Origin: an uncultured Legionellaceae bacterium
Lineage (GTDB): Bacteria; Pseudomonadota; Gammaproteobacteria; Legionellales; Legionellaceae
Direction: 5' to 3'
DNA length: 7,305 nucleotides
Assembly (NCBI GenBank): GCA_903887975.1
Contig: CAISSD010000159.1
Coordinates: 1-7,305, forward strand
Positions 1 through 6,315 of the stretch are shown one piece after another. The translations under genes were made by a program, and so were the position numbers. The stretch's first letter is position 1, and each line of letters starts with the position of its first letter. The notes below the pieces were generated by a model. It made no database searches and was not told the origin of the DNA. It worked only from the letters and a program-made list of their open reading frames with translations.

Positions 1-40
1 CTCCAAACTACATTTACGCGCCTCCTCACCACGAACGGAT
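1..40. repeat. Degenerate dispersed palindromic-type repeat, copy 1, cut by the window edge
   Basis: The segment 15-40 contains the core CTCACCACGAACGGAT (25-40) preceded by TACGCGCCTC. I recognise this from memory as one arm of a short intergenic repeat family common in proteobacteria, whose full form pairs this arm with its reverse complement. Here the partner arm is decayed (1-14) or lies outside the window. A second copy with a related core follows at 101-116 in the same orientation. The family assignment is recall only. The shared core is directly visible. Confidence 0.5.
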
Positions 41-81
41 CGAAGTAAATCTAAAAAAATACTGTTCTTTCCAGATATTTT

Positions 82-116
82 ATCCGAAGGATATAGGGTA
101 CTCAGGGCGAACGGAT
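82..116. repeat. Degenerate dispersed repeat, copy 2
   Basis: The core CTCAGGGCGAACGGAT (101-116) matches the core of copy 1 at 25-40 in 13 of 16 positions, in direct orientation. The element is bounded by a 5-bp inverted repeat, ATCCG at 82-86 and CGGAT at 112-116. Both copies are followed by a similar A-rich run containing AAGTAAA. CTCAGGGCGAACGG is a form I recall from the same repeat family. The element lies downstream of the transporter gene, a usual position for such repeats. Confidence 0.5.
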
Positions 117-162
117 TAAGTAAAAATGGCTAAAGTCGAGTTCCTGTTCAGTTGGACTTTCT

Positions 163-184
163 GTTGTCTTATCTTCCTGACAAC
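163..184. other. Small inverted repeat in the 243-bp non-coding left end
   Basis: GTTGTC (163-168) and GACAAC (179-184) form a perfect 6-bp stem around a 10-nt loop. There is no T-run directly next to it on either strand, so it is not a standard intrinsic terminator. It lies past the stop codon of the minus-strand transporter and could contribute to transcript 3'-end structure. Apart from the two repeats and this stem I see nothing in 1-243; the open frames there are short and run off the left edge. Confidence 0.25.
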
Positions 185-243
185 ATGGGAATCATACCAG
201 AAAAAATAGCCTCGATGGAATTGATAATTCTTCAGCAATTTAT

Positions 244-1503
244 TTAATGACGATTATGCCAAATTGCCATTATGAACACCGATGATAAAGAAAGCAAAGC
301 CATCAGCCAAAATACCATGATAAAATCACCTGTCCATGAAATAATCAATCCTGTTAATGTGGGTGCGAGAAATCCAGCGATGGCAGCGACTGCATCCATG
401 ATGCCAAGCGCTGTTCCAACGCGCTCCTTGGCAATATCAACATTGACGGCGTAAAACGGCGCATTAGCGCTCATGACACATCCAACGGCTAATGAAATAA
501 AAAAAATACAGGACTCAGGGCTTGTTACCCTGGTGAGGGGTATAATACACAGTCCAGATAATAATTGGGAAGCCATGATGGGGTATGAGCGTGACCATCG
601 AAGGTTTTGGGTTTTTTTGAAGATCCAATCCGAAAAAGTCCCCATCAACCACATGAAGAGTGCTGCTGTCAGCCAAGGAATCATGGAGTACATGCCAATT
701 TTTATCAATTCAAAATGGTAGGTTTGGTGGAGGTACTCTGGAAGCCATGTCATAAAAAAGAATAGATAAAACCCAAACACAAAAAAAGCCCAATTGTTAC
801 TGATTAACGTTTTATGACTTAATAAAAATCGCCATGGATGAGCGGTATGCGTGATTTTTGAGTGATTGGTGGTGCTTCGTGTGTGTTGAATATGTTTTAG
901 TTCTTGTGGATGAACATGTGTTGAGTATTCGGGTTTATCTCGAAACATTAACCACCAAATGATAACCCAAATGAAGGTGAACGCTGTGAGTATAAAATAC
1001 ATTCCGCGCCAATTAAACCATTGAATTAAGTGGGTTGAAATAAAGCCACCAAAAGCAAGTGCCAAGGGTACAGCAATCAGTGATGCCGATAATGCACGAT
1101 TACGTTCTGTTTCGGGTAACCATTCGCTATTGGCCTTGGCCAAACAGGGAAAACTGGGTCCTTCTGCCAAACCTAATAAAATACGGGTCATTAAAATGAT
1201 GGAAAAACTTGCAGCCAATCCTGTTAAAAGAGTAGATATACCCCATAGAATGGTGGCAAACGTTAGGGTCTTGTGAGCCCCGTAACGATCAGCCGCAAGA
1301 CCGCCAAAAAATGTGGTAAAAAAATACCCAATTCCAAAGGAGCCTAAGATAAAACCACATTGATTGTGTGAAAGATGGAATTCTTGGGCAATATTATCGA
1401 TGGCGTAGGCAATGGACGAGCGATCAACGTAGTTGATGATCGTGATGCAAAAAAATAAATCGACAATGACCCAACGAAAATGGGTGCTGGATTCTTGATT
1501 CAT
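244..1503 (-). CDS. MFS transporter, anion:cation symporter (ACS) type
   Basis: This encodes a 419-residue inner-membrane secondary transporter with about 12 hydrophobic segments in two halves. The N-terminus (TM1 with NYVDRSSIAYA, residues 24-34) is typical of the ACS family, which moves organic anions such as hexuronates, glucarate, sialic acid or phthalate with a cation. The MFS loop motif GGLAADRYGAHKTL is at 67-80, and TM4 carries GLAEGPSFPCLAKANSEW (111-128). The substrate cannot be read from sequence. The central cytoplasmic loop is rich in histidine, with eight between residues 196 and 230. I start at the ATG giving MNQESSTHFRW, because the frame continues 46 codons upstream to a TTG and that extension is low-complexity and arginine-rich, translated from the GC-rich spacer, with no family counterpart. 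No good Shine-Dalgarno precedes either start. The gene follows ffh in the same direction but across 149 bp with its own promoter candidate. Confidence 0.9.
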   Translation of the reverse strand: MNQESSTHFRWVIVDLFFCITIINYVDRSSIAYAIDNIAQEFHLSHNQCGFILGSFGIGYFFTTFFGGLAADRYGAHKTLTFATILWGISTLLTGLAASFSIILMTRILLGLAEGPSFPCLAKANSEWLPETERNRALSASLIAVPLALAFGGFISTHLIQWFNWRGMYFILTAFTFIWVIIWWLMFRDKPEYSTHVHPQELKHIQHTRSTTNHSKITHTAHPWRFLLSHKTLISNNWAFFVFGFYLFFFMTWLPEYLHQTYHFELIKIGMYSMIPWLTAALFMWLMGTFSDWIFKKTQNLRWSRSYPIMASQLLSGLCIIPLTRVTSPESCIFFISLAVGCVMSANAPFYAVNVDIAKERVGTALGIMDAVAAIAGFLAPTLTGLIISWTGDFIMVFWLMALLSLSSVFIMAIWHNRH

Positions 1504-1508
1504 GTTAT

Positions 1509-1518
1509 GAATATATTC
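1509..1518. promoter_or_regulatory. Perfect 10-bp palindrome overlapping the transporter -10 candidate
   Basis: GAATATATTC is its own reverse complement. It lies 5 bp from the chosen ATG of the transporter and covers the candidate -10 box, a position where a dimeric repressor could block transcription. It is short and AT-rich, so chance occurrence is quite possible. Confidence 0.2.
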
Positions 1519-1538
1519 TTTTATTTTGTTTGATGCAA
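1510..1538 (-). promoter_or_regulatory. Candidate promoter for the MFS transporter
   Basis: On the minus strand TTGCAT (1538-1533) is followed after exactly 17 nt by TATATT (1515-1510), which matches the -10 consensus in five of six positions. Only CATAAC separates the -10 from the ATG at 1503, so transcription would begin at or next to the start codon, implying a leaderless or nearly leaderless mRNA. That fits the lack of a visible ribosome binding site but also weakens the call. The -35 matches only three of six positions. Confidence 0.35.
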
Positions 1539-1562
1539 TCTTGGTTCTAAGACATTGGCCAA

Positions 1563-1613
1563 GTGGGCTCAAAAAATCATTGATCGGGTTCGATCGGGCT
1601 CGGTTACGCCCAC
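1563..1613. other. GC-rich structured spacer between ffh and the transporter; possible ffh terminator
   Basis: This block is clearly richer in GC than its surroundings. GTGGGC (1563-1568) pairs with GCCCAC (1608-1613). Inside it GATCG (1582-1586) and CGATC (1591-1595) form a tetraloop hairpin, and two adjacent 10-mers, GATCGGGTTC (1582-1591) and GATCGGGCTC (1592-1601), are a tandem duplication with one mismatch. Read on the minus strand, downstream of ffh, the hairpins are followed by six T residues (1576-1571), so this may end the ffh transcript. The distance of five bases from stem to T-run is not ideal. It does not fold into a tRNA cloverleaf. Confidence 0.35.
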
Positions 1614-1652
1614 GGACTCGTATTAGATCGTGTTTATCCAAAGCCTAGAAGT

Positions 1653-3014
1653 TTAAAACATACCTTTAAGTCCAGGCATACCGGCCATGCCGCGCATCAT
1701 TTGTTTCATGGCACCTGGTTTATTGAGTTTTTTCATCATGGTTTGCATCTGATCGTATTGCTTTAAAAGTCGATTTACATCTTGAATTTCAGTACCCGAA
1801 CCCATGGCAATACGCCGTTTTCTAGAGCCCACAATCAATTTGGCATGTCGTCGTTCTTTAGGCGTCATGGCGTTGATGATGGCGATGGTTTTTTTAAGTT
1901 GTTTATCATTGATTTGATTCATGCTGTTCTTCGGCAATTGTTGCATACCGGGCAATTTGTTGAGCATACTGCTTAGACCACCCATTTGATTCATTTGTAA
2001 TAATTGCTGTTTAAAATCTTCAAAATCAAAACCATGACCTTTTTTGATTTTTTTGGCCAGTTGTTCACTGGCTACTTTATCGGTTTTGCGTTCAACTTCT
2101 TCGATGAGGGATAAAATATCACCCATACCCAAAATGCGTGACGCAACACGTTCGGGATGAAATGCTTCAAGTGCTTCAATTTTTTCACCAGTTCCCATAA
2201 ATTTGATGGGTTGACCGGTGATGTATTTGACCGACAGTGCCGCACCACCTCGGGCATCGCCATCGGTTTTGGTCAGAATAACGCCTGTTAAGGGCAGAGC
2301 TTCATGAAATGCTTTGGCAGTATTTGCCGCATCTTGGCCCGTCATGCCATCAACCACAAATAAAGTCTCTGCAGGCTTTGCGGTTGAATGCAATTGTTTG
2401 ATTTCTTGCATCATCTCTTGGTCGATGTGAAGACGACCAGCTGTATCAATGATGAGTACATCCATGAATTGTTTTTTCGCAGCAATGAGTGCATCTTTAA
2501 CGATGTTTAAAGGTTTTTGTGACGCATTAGACGGAAAAAATGCAACATCAACCTCGCGTGCCAGTCGTTCCAGTTGGTCGATGGCTGCTGGTCTGTAAAC
2601 ATCCACACTAACCATCATGACTTTTTTCTTTTCGGTTTCTTTTAAAAACAATGCAAGTTTTGCAGCACTGGTGGTTTTACCAGAACCTTGAAGACCAGCC
2701 AGTAAAAAAACCGCAGGTGGTTGGGTTTTAAAATTTAATGGGGTATTGGTTTCACCCAAAATTTGAATCAGTTCTTCTTGAATGAGTTTGATGAGGGCTT
2801 CATCAGGTTTTAGTGCTGCATCAACCGTTTGTCCTAGCGCTTTTTCTTTGATTTGTTCCACCAATGCTTTAATGACAGGCAAAGCAACATCGGCTTCTAA
2901 GAGTGCGATACGGACTTCACGCAACGCTTGTTGCATGTTTTCTTCGGTAAAACGTGCTTGCCCACTCAAGGTTTTAAAGGTTTGGGTAAGACGCTGGGTT
3001 AAGCTTTCAAACAT
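1653..3014 (-). CDS. ffh: Signal recognition particle protein Ffh (SRP54 GTPase)
   Basis: Ffh binds 4.5S RNA to form the bacterial signal recognition particle, captures signal sequences emerging from the ribosome and delivers the complex to FtsY at the inner membrane. The 453-residue product has all the expected parts: an N-domain bundle (about 1-90); the GTPase G domain with P-loop GLQGSGKTT (107-115), DVYRPAAIDQL (138-148), DTAGR (190-194) and TKTDGDARGG (248-257); and a methionine-rich M domain from about 328 with the RNA-binding signature SRKRRIAMGSGT (397-408). Length is normal. I use the ATG giving MFESLTQRL, the family N-terminus, rather than an in-frame ATG five codons upstream. In related genomes ffh usually leads into rpsP-rimM-trmD-rplS. 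Here an MFS gene follows. No ffs (4.5S RNA) gene is visible in the window. A good promoter lies just upstream. Confidence 0.98.
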   Translation of the reverse strand: MFESLTQRLTQTFKTLSGQARFTEENMQQALREVRIALLEADVALPVIKALVEQIKEKALGQTVDAALKPDEALIKLIQEELIQILGETNTPLNFKTQPPAVFLLAGLQGSGKTTSAAKLALFLKETEKKKVMMVSVDVYRPAAIDQLERLAREVDVAFFPSNASQKPLNIVKDALIAAKKQFMDVLIIDTAGRLHIDQEMMQEIKQLHSTAKPAETLFVVDGMTGQDAANTAKAFHEALPLTGVILTKTDGDARGGAALSVKYITGQPIKFMGTGEKIEALEAFHPERVASRILGMGDILSLIEEVERKTDKVASEQLAKKIKKGHGFDFEDFKQQLLQMNQMGGLSSMLNKLPGMQQLPKNSMNQINDKQLKKTIAIINAMTPKERRHAKLIVGSRKRRIAMGSGTEIQDVNRLLKQYDQMQTMMKKLNKPGAMKQMMRGMAGMPGLKGMF

Positions 3015-3041
3015 GATGACACATTCCATTCAAAGGGTTCG

Positions 3042-3070
3042 TTGTGCATTATATTAAAAATTAGTAAACT
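3042..3070 (+). promoter_or_regulatory. Candidate corB promoter overlapping the ffh promoter
   Basis: TTGTGC (3042-3047) and TAAACT (3065-3070) are spaced by 17 nt, giving a start near 3077 and a leader of about 30 nt to the GTG at 3108. Both boxes are imperfect. The alternative -10 TATATT (3050-3055) has no good -35. Either choice places the promoter on top of the divergent ffh promoter. Confidence 0.3.
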
Positions 3071-3076
3071 GAACAA
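3048..3076 (-). promoter_or_regulatory. ffh promoter (sigma-70 type)
   Basis: On the minus strand a perfect TATAAT (3053-3048) lies 17 nt after TTGTTC (3076-3071). Transcription would start near 3041, giving an ffh leader of roughly 27 nt before the ATG at 3014. The perfect -10, ideal spacing and location directly upstream of ffh make this the best promoter in the window, although the -35 matches only three of six positions. Confidence 0.6.
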
Positions 3077-3096
3077 AGAGTTTATTCAGCAGTTCC

Positions 3097-3101
3097 AAGG
3101 A
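3097..3101 (+). promoter_or_regulatory. Ribosome binding site that decides the corB start
   Basis: AAGGA lies 6 nt before a GTG codon at 3108. The same frame is open further upstream to a TTG at 3042, but that start has no Shine-Dalgarno and would add 22 residues not seen in the family. The site therefore favours initiation at GTG 3108. Confidence 0.65.
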
Positions 3102-3107
3102 CTTTTT

Positions 3108-4373
3108 GTGCAATCATCATTGTGGGCGCTGTTTTTAATATTGTTATTGATGGTCTTTGTCTCTGCATTTTTTTCGTGCTCTGAAATTGGCATGATGTCT
3201 TTAAATCGATATCGATTGCGTTATTTGGTTAAGAAAAAGAATAAACAAGCCATTCGTGTTCATCATTTGCTTTCCCAACCGGAGCGATTATTAAGTGTTA
3301 TTCTTATTGGGAGTACGTTGGCGAATATTATTGCATCCATGGTGGCAACGTTTATTGGACAAAAGTTGCATGGTAATGCTGGCGTTGCTATTGCGGAGAT
3401 TTTACTTACTTTGGTGATTTTAATTTTTGCTGAAATGGCGCCTAAGTCGTTGGCAGCCATTCATCCACAACAGGTTGCTTTTGTTTGTGCTTGGCCTTTA
3501 ATTTGGTTGCAACGCTTATTGATGCCCTTGGTTTGGTTGGTTAGTCTTGTTGCCCGGCGGGTCTTGATGTTGTTTGGTGTGGTGATGGATAAAAATCAAC
3601 GAGAGGCGCTTTCCAAAGACGAATTGCGCTCTGTGGTCCATGAAGCAGGTGTTTTGATGCCAGTTGAACACAAAAGTATGCTGATTGGATTGCTGGATTT
3701 AGAGCAGGCTACGGTTGAAGACATCATGGTACCAAAGTCAGATATGGTCGGTATTGATGTTGAAGCACCTTGGTCTAAAATTCTTGAACAATTAGAAACA
3801 ACACAACACACGCGAATGCCTTTGTATCGTCATACCATTGATGATTTGGTTGGTGTGGTGCATTTGCGTGATGTCTTAAATCTATTGTTGGAAGAACAAT
3901 TGAGTTTGGATAAATTATTAACCATTAGTCAAGAGCCTTATTTTATCCCCGAATCCACACCATTAAATCTGCAAATTTTAAATTTTCAAAAAATGAAACG
4001 GCGTAGTTGCTTTGTGGTGGATGAGTATGGTGATTTGCAAGGTTTGGTTACCATGGAAGATATTTTGGAGGAAATTGTTGGTGAATTCACCACCGATATT
4101 GCCGCGCTAAGTAAAGACATTACACCACAAAATGATGGTCGAGTGATTGTTGATGCCAGCATTACCTTGCGTCATTTGAATCGATTGTTGGGATGGAATT
4201 TACCATCGATGGGTGCACGTACGTTAAGTGGACTTATCATGGAGTATTTGGGTTACATACCACCGGCCAATTGTTGCTTGAGCATTGAGCATTATCGTAT
4301 GGAAGTGCTTAAGGTTGGTGAACACACCATCAAAAGCGTTTGTATGGAAAAAGTGGTTAAAAAGAAATCTTAG
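3108..4373 (+). CDS. corB: CNNM/CorB-type membrane protein with DUF21, CBS pair and CorC_HlyC domain
   Basis: This is a 421-residue inner-membrane protein of the CorB/YfjD (CNNM) family, implicated in magnesium and divalent-cation transport or efflux. It has an N-terminal DUF21 membrane domain (about 5-165) with the conserved SCSEIGMMSLNRYRLR at 23-38 and four hydrophobic stretches. A CBS-domain pair follows, starting at VEDIMVPKSDMVGID (203-217) and ending with VVDEYGDLQGLVTMEDIL and EEIVGE (303-326). A C-terminal CorC_HlyC domain covers about 333-415. From GTG 3108 the N-terminus aligns well, as I recall it, with E. coli YfjD. Older annotations call such proteins hemolysins, which is misleading. 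In E. coli the gene lies with ypjD, divergent to ffh. Here the divergence is kept but ypjD is missing. The 3' end overlaps the converging gene by 17 bp. Confidence 0.92.
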   Translation: MQSSLWALFLILLLMVFVSAFFSCSEIGMMSLNRYRLRYLVKKKNKQAIRVHHLLSQPERLLSVILIGSTLANIIASMVATFIGQKLHGNAGVAIAEILLTLVILIFAEMAPKSLAAIHPQQVAFVCAWPLIWLQRLLMPLVWLVSLVARRVLMLFGVVMDKNQREALSKDELRSVVHEAGVLMPVEHKSMLIGLLDLEQATVEDIMVPKSDMVGIDVEAPWSKILEQLETTQHTRMPLYRHTIDDLVGVVHLRDVLNLLLEEQLSLDKLLTISQEPYFIPESTPLNLQILNFQKMKRRSCFVVDEYGDLQGLVTMEDILEEIVGEFTTDIAALSKDITPQNDGRVIVDASITLRHLNRLLGWNLPSMGARTLSGLIMEYLGYIPPANCCLSIEHYRMEVLKVGEHTIKSVCMEKVVKKKS

Positions 4374-6315
4374 AGTCGAATAAGGCTTGCATTTTTTTTG
4401 CTGGGGAATGTTGTGCAAATGCCGTATTCAAATCATCAGTCCAACGTCCATCGGTTAGATTCTGTAAAATAGTAAGATGTGATTTTTGGGTGGGATAGCG
4501 AGCCAAAAGCCATTCTTTATGAATCATCGCATGCAATTTCATTTTGTCTAATAAAGGCAAGGCTTGAGTTTTTAGAACCAATAAACCATTGTTGGGGTTT
4601 ATTTTAAAATACAGCCTACCCAGTCTTCGTGCTTTTTCTGGGGTTAAAAATTGATTCGGCAACATGCCACTCTCCAAAAGAAAAACGCGATTGGGCAAAG
4701 TAGTATTCTGATTTTGGATTAATGACCATAATGAAATACCATCAAGATTTTTGGGTTTTTGGATCTTAGCAAAATCCATCAGGGTTGGGGCAATATCTGT
4801 AAGGCTAACACGTGTTGTGATGCTTTTGGGTAAGGATGTGCGCCGATTGGATTGATGCCATTGAAAGCCAAGTACACAGTGGTATTGATCAGGACTTAAT
4901 AAATCTGATCCATGCCCAGCACTTTTATCAAAATCGGTTGAGGTGTATTTTTTGAAATAGCTTAAGGTTTTGTAGGGATTTTTGCCTTGATAGCGTTCAA
5001 TGGTTAGTGGTCTTGAACCCGGTAGATAAAGTGTTTCACCATGATCACTGAGCATGACGATTAAACTATTTTTTAAAAAACCAAAATGTTTTAAGTTTTT
5101 TAGTAACACCAGAACCTGGTGATCGGCGGCTTTTAAAGCTTCGGTGTGGTTAAACGCATGGAGCAAAGCTTGTTCTTGATTGTTGAATCGATCAATGGAT
5201 TTGGATTTTTTAGATTGTGCATAAAAATAAGGCCAATGAGGTAGGGTAAAATGAACGGCTATCAGCCAAGGTTTGGTTTGAGGCAAAGATTGAAGTTTTT
5301 TTTGAAGCGCCAGATTAAATGTTTTGGGAAGGTAGGTATAAAAACTTGCACGATTAAGATGATTGTAGGGAAAGAGCGTTTGCGCTTGGGGGAGATTCAT
5401 GAGCAGATTGCTCAGTGGAAAATCATTAAATTGACTTAATAAAATATCAGTCGCACCTCTTTTGGGGCCTAAAATGATTTGAAAACCGAACTGTTCATCA
5501 ATGGTATTAAATTGTCGATCATCAGTTGCAAACAACGTGTTATAGCCTTTTTGTTGAAGCAACCAAGCAATGCTTTGTTGTTTTGTTTGGGATGTAATGG
5601 GTGCAAGATTGTAATGAGTTTGATGATGATTGGGATTAAGTCCTGTTAATATACTTATCCACGAAGGAGAGGTTCGCGCCAGAGGGGTTATGGTTTCTTT
5701 AAAATGAATGCTGTTTTTCAAAAAATGATCGATGGTTGGGGTTATTGCTGGGTTAACTTTTGAGGGTGGTAGTGAATCAATGCCAATTAAAATAATGTTG
5801 GGCTTTAAGCTTTTAGGGCTGTTGGCATCAAAGACTTGATGGTTAAGCCACAACATCAGAAAGACCAAGATTATAAAAACGCGGATGATGTTGCTGGTTC
5901 TTATTGCATTTAACGTCAATAAACCCAAGATAATACTTGTATTGACTAGTATGATTAAAATGAGGAGATTGGGTATTTCAGCAGTAATGAATTGTCCAAA
6001 TAGACTTAATGGGAAAAAATAAGCATTACCAAAGACAATACTCATGATGGTGATGATGGCAATAAAACTCTGCCAGCGTGCATCAATACCAGATAGTAAT
6101 TCGGTTTCAATCAAACTTAACAGGATATAAAGCCCAACATGAATGCAGAAGGTGATGAATAAGCTTTCCCATACAAGCCATGGTAATGGTAGCGATTGAA
6201 GAAAACTGCCATGATGGGTTATAAGCCATAATAGTTGTAGTGCAAAAAAAATAAAATTATAACGTAAAAAAAATAAAAATCGGGTGTGCTTAGGCAGATT
6301 CACATGGTTCATCAT
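4357..6315 (-). CDS. Membrane-anchored alkaline-phosphatase-superfamily (sulfatase-fold) phosphotransferase or hydrolase
   Basis: The 652-residue product has five N-terminal hydrophobic helices (about 13-32, 44-69, 84-101, 116-135, 146-157) followed by a sulfatase-fold catalytic domain from about 173. This is the layout of lipoteichoic-acid synthases and phosphoethanolamine transferases, whose catalytic domain faces the periplasm. Visible catalytic features are the metal ligand in IILIGIDSL (D180), a nucleophile region ARTSPSWISILTG with T215 where sulfatases have the formylglycine cysteine, HFTLPHWPY (H355, H360), SDHGE (D424, H425) and AGHG (H468). Threonine instead of cysteine argues against sulfatase activity and for phosphoester chemistry. 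The substrate is unknown; a lipid or envelope-glycan phosphoryl transfer is an inference. The start is uncertain. I take the first of two tandem ATGs (6315, 6312), which overlaps recR by 26 bp. An ATG at 6360 would overlap by 71 bp. None has a clear ribosome binding site, suggesting coupling to recR translation. Confidence 0.82.
   Translation of the reverse strand: MMNHVNLPKHTRFLFFLRYNFIFFALQLLWLITHHGSFLQSLPLPWLVWESLFITFCIHVGLYILLSLIETELLSGIDARWQSFIAIITIMSIVFGNAYFFPLSLFGQFITAEIPNLLILIILVNTSIILGLLTLNAIRTSNIIRVFIILVFLMLWLNHQVFDANSPKSLKPNIILIGIDSLPPSKVNPAITPTIDHFLKNSIHFKETITPLARTSPSWISILTGLNPNHHQTHYNLAPITSQTKQQSIAWLLQQKGYNTLFATDDRQFNTIDEQFGFQIILGPKRGATDILLSQFNDFPLSNLLMNLPQAQTLFPYNHLNRASFYTYLPKTFNLALQKKLQSLPQTKPWLIAVHFTLPHWPYFYAQSKKSKSIDRFNNQEQALLHAFNHTEALKAADHQVLVLLKNLKHFGFLKNSLIVMLSDHGETLYLPGSRPLTIERYQGKNPYKTLSYFKKYTSTDFDKSAGHGSDLLSPDQYHCVLGFQWHQSNRRTSLPKSITTRVSLTDIAPTLMDFAKIQKPKNLDGISLWSLIQNQNTTLPNRVFLLESGMLPNQFLTPEKARRLGRLYFKINPNNGLLVLKTQALPLLDKMKLHAMIHKEWLLARYPTQKSHLTILQNLTDGRWTDDLNTAFAQHSPAKKMQALFDSKISF

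Noticed and set aside
2..133. Plus-strand open frame of 43 codons running off the left edge
   Set aside because: It reads through both repeats, is basic and low in recognisable motifs, and has no visible start. It could be a gene tail, but nothing supports that.
197..236. Intrinsic terminator after the transporter (GAATT/AATTC stem followed by a T-run on the minus strand)
   Set aside because: The stem is only five AT-rich pairs and the T-run is about 11 nt away from it.
272..721. Plus-strand open frames at 272-454 and 473-721
   Set aside because: They lie antisense within the transporter gene, whose protein clearly belongs to a known family. No ribosome binding sites or family features.
1560..1630. 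Possible tRNA, prompted by GGTTCGATC resembling a T-loop
   Set aside because: No matching acceptor stem, anticodon arm or correctly placed T-stem could be formed on either strand.
1504..1641. 46-codon N-terminal extension of the transporter from a TTG at 1641
   Set aside because: It translates the GC-rich structured spacer into an arginine-rich stretch without family resemblance. TTG has no ribosome binding site, and the ACS family usually begins shortly before the first helix, as MNQESSTHFRW does.
1782..3057. Open frames at 1782-1976 (+), 2072-2263 (-) and 2782-3057 (+)
   Set aside because: Out-of-frame or antisense shadows of ffh, which is complete and conserved.
3263..4418. Minus-strand open frames at 3263-3460, 3596-3811 and 4224-4418
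   Set aside because: Antisense to corB, with no motifs of their own.
5251..5439. Plus-strand open frame of 62 codons
   Set aside because: Antisense shadow inside the membrane phosphotransferase-like gene.
4357..6315. Annotation as a true sulfatase
   Set aside because: The formylglycine-forming Cys or Ser is replaced by Thr, and the five-helix membrane anchor fits phosphotransferases better.
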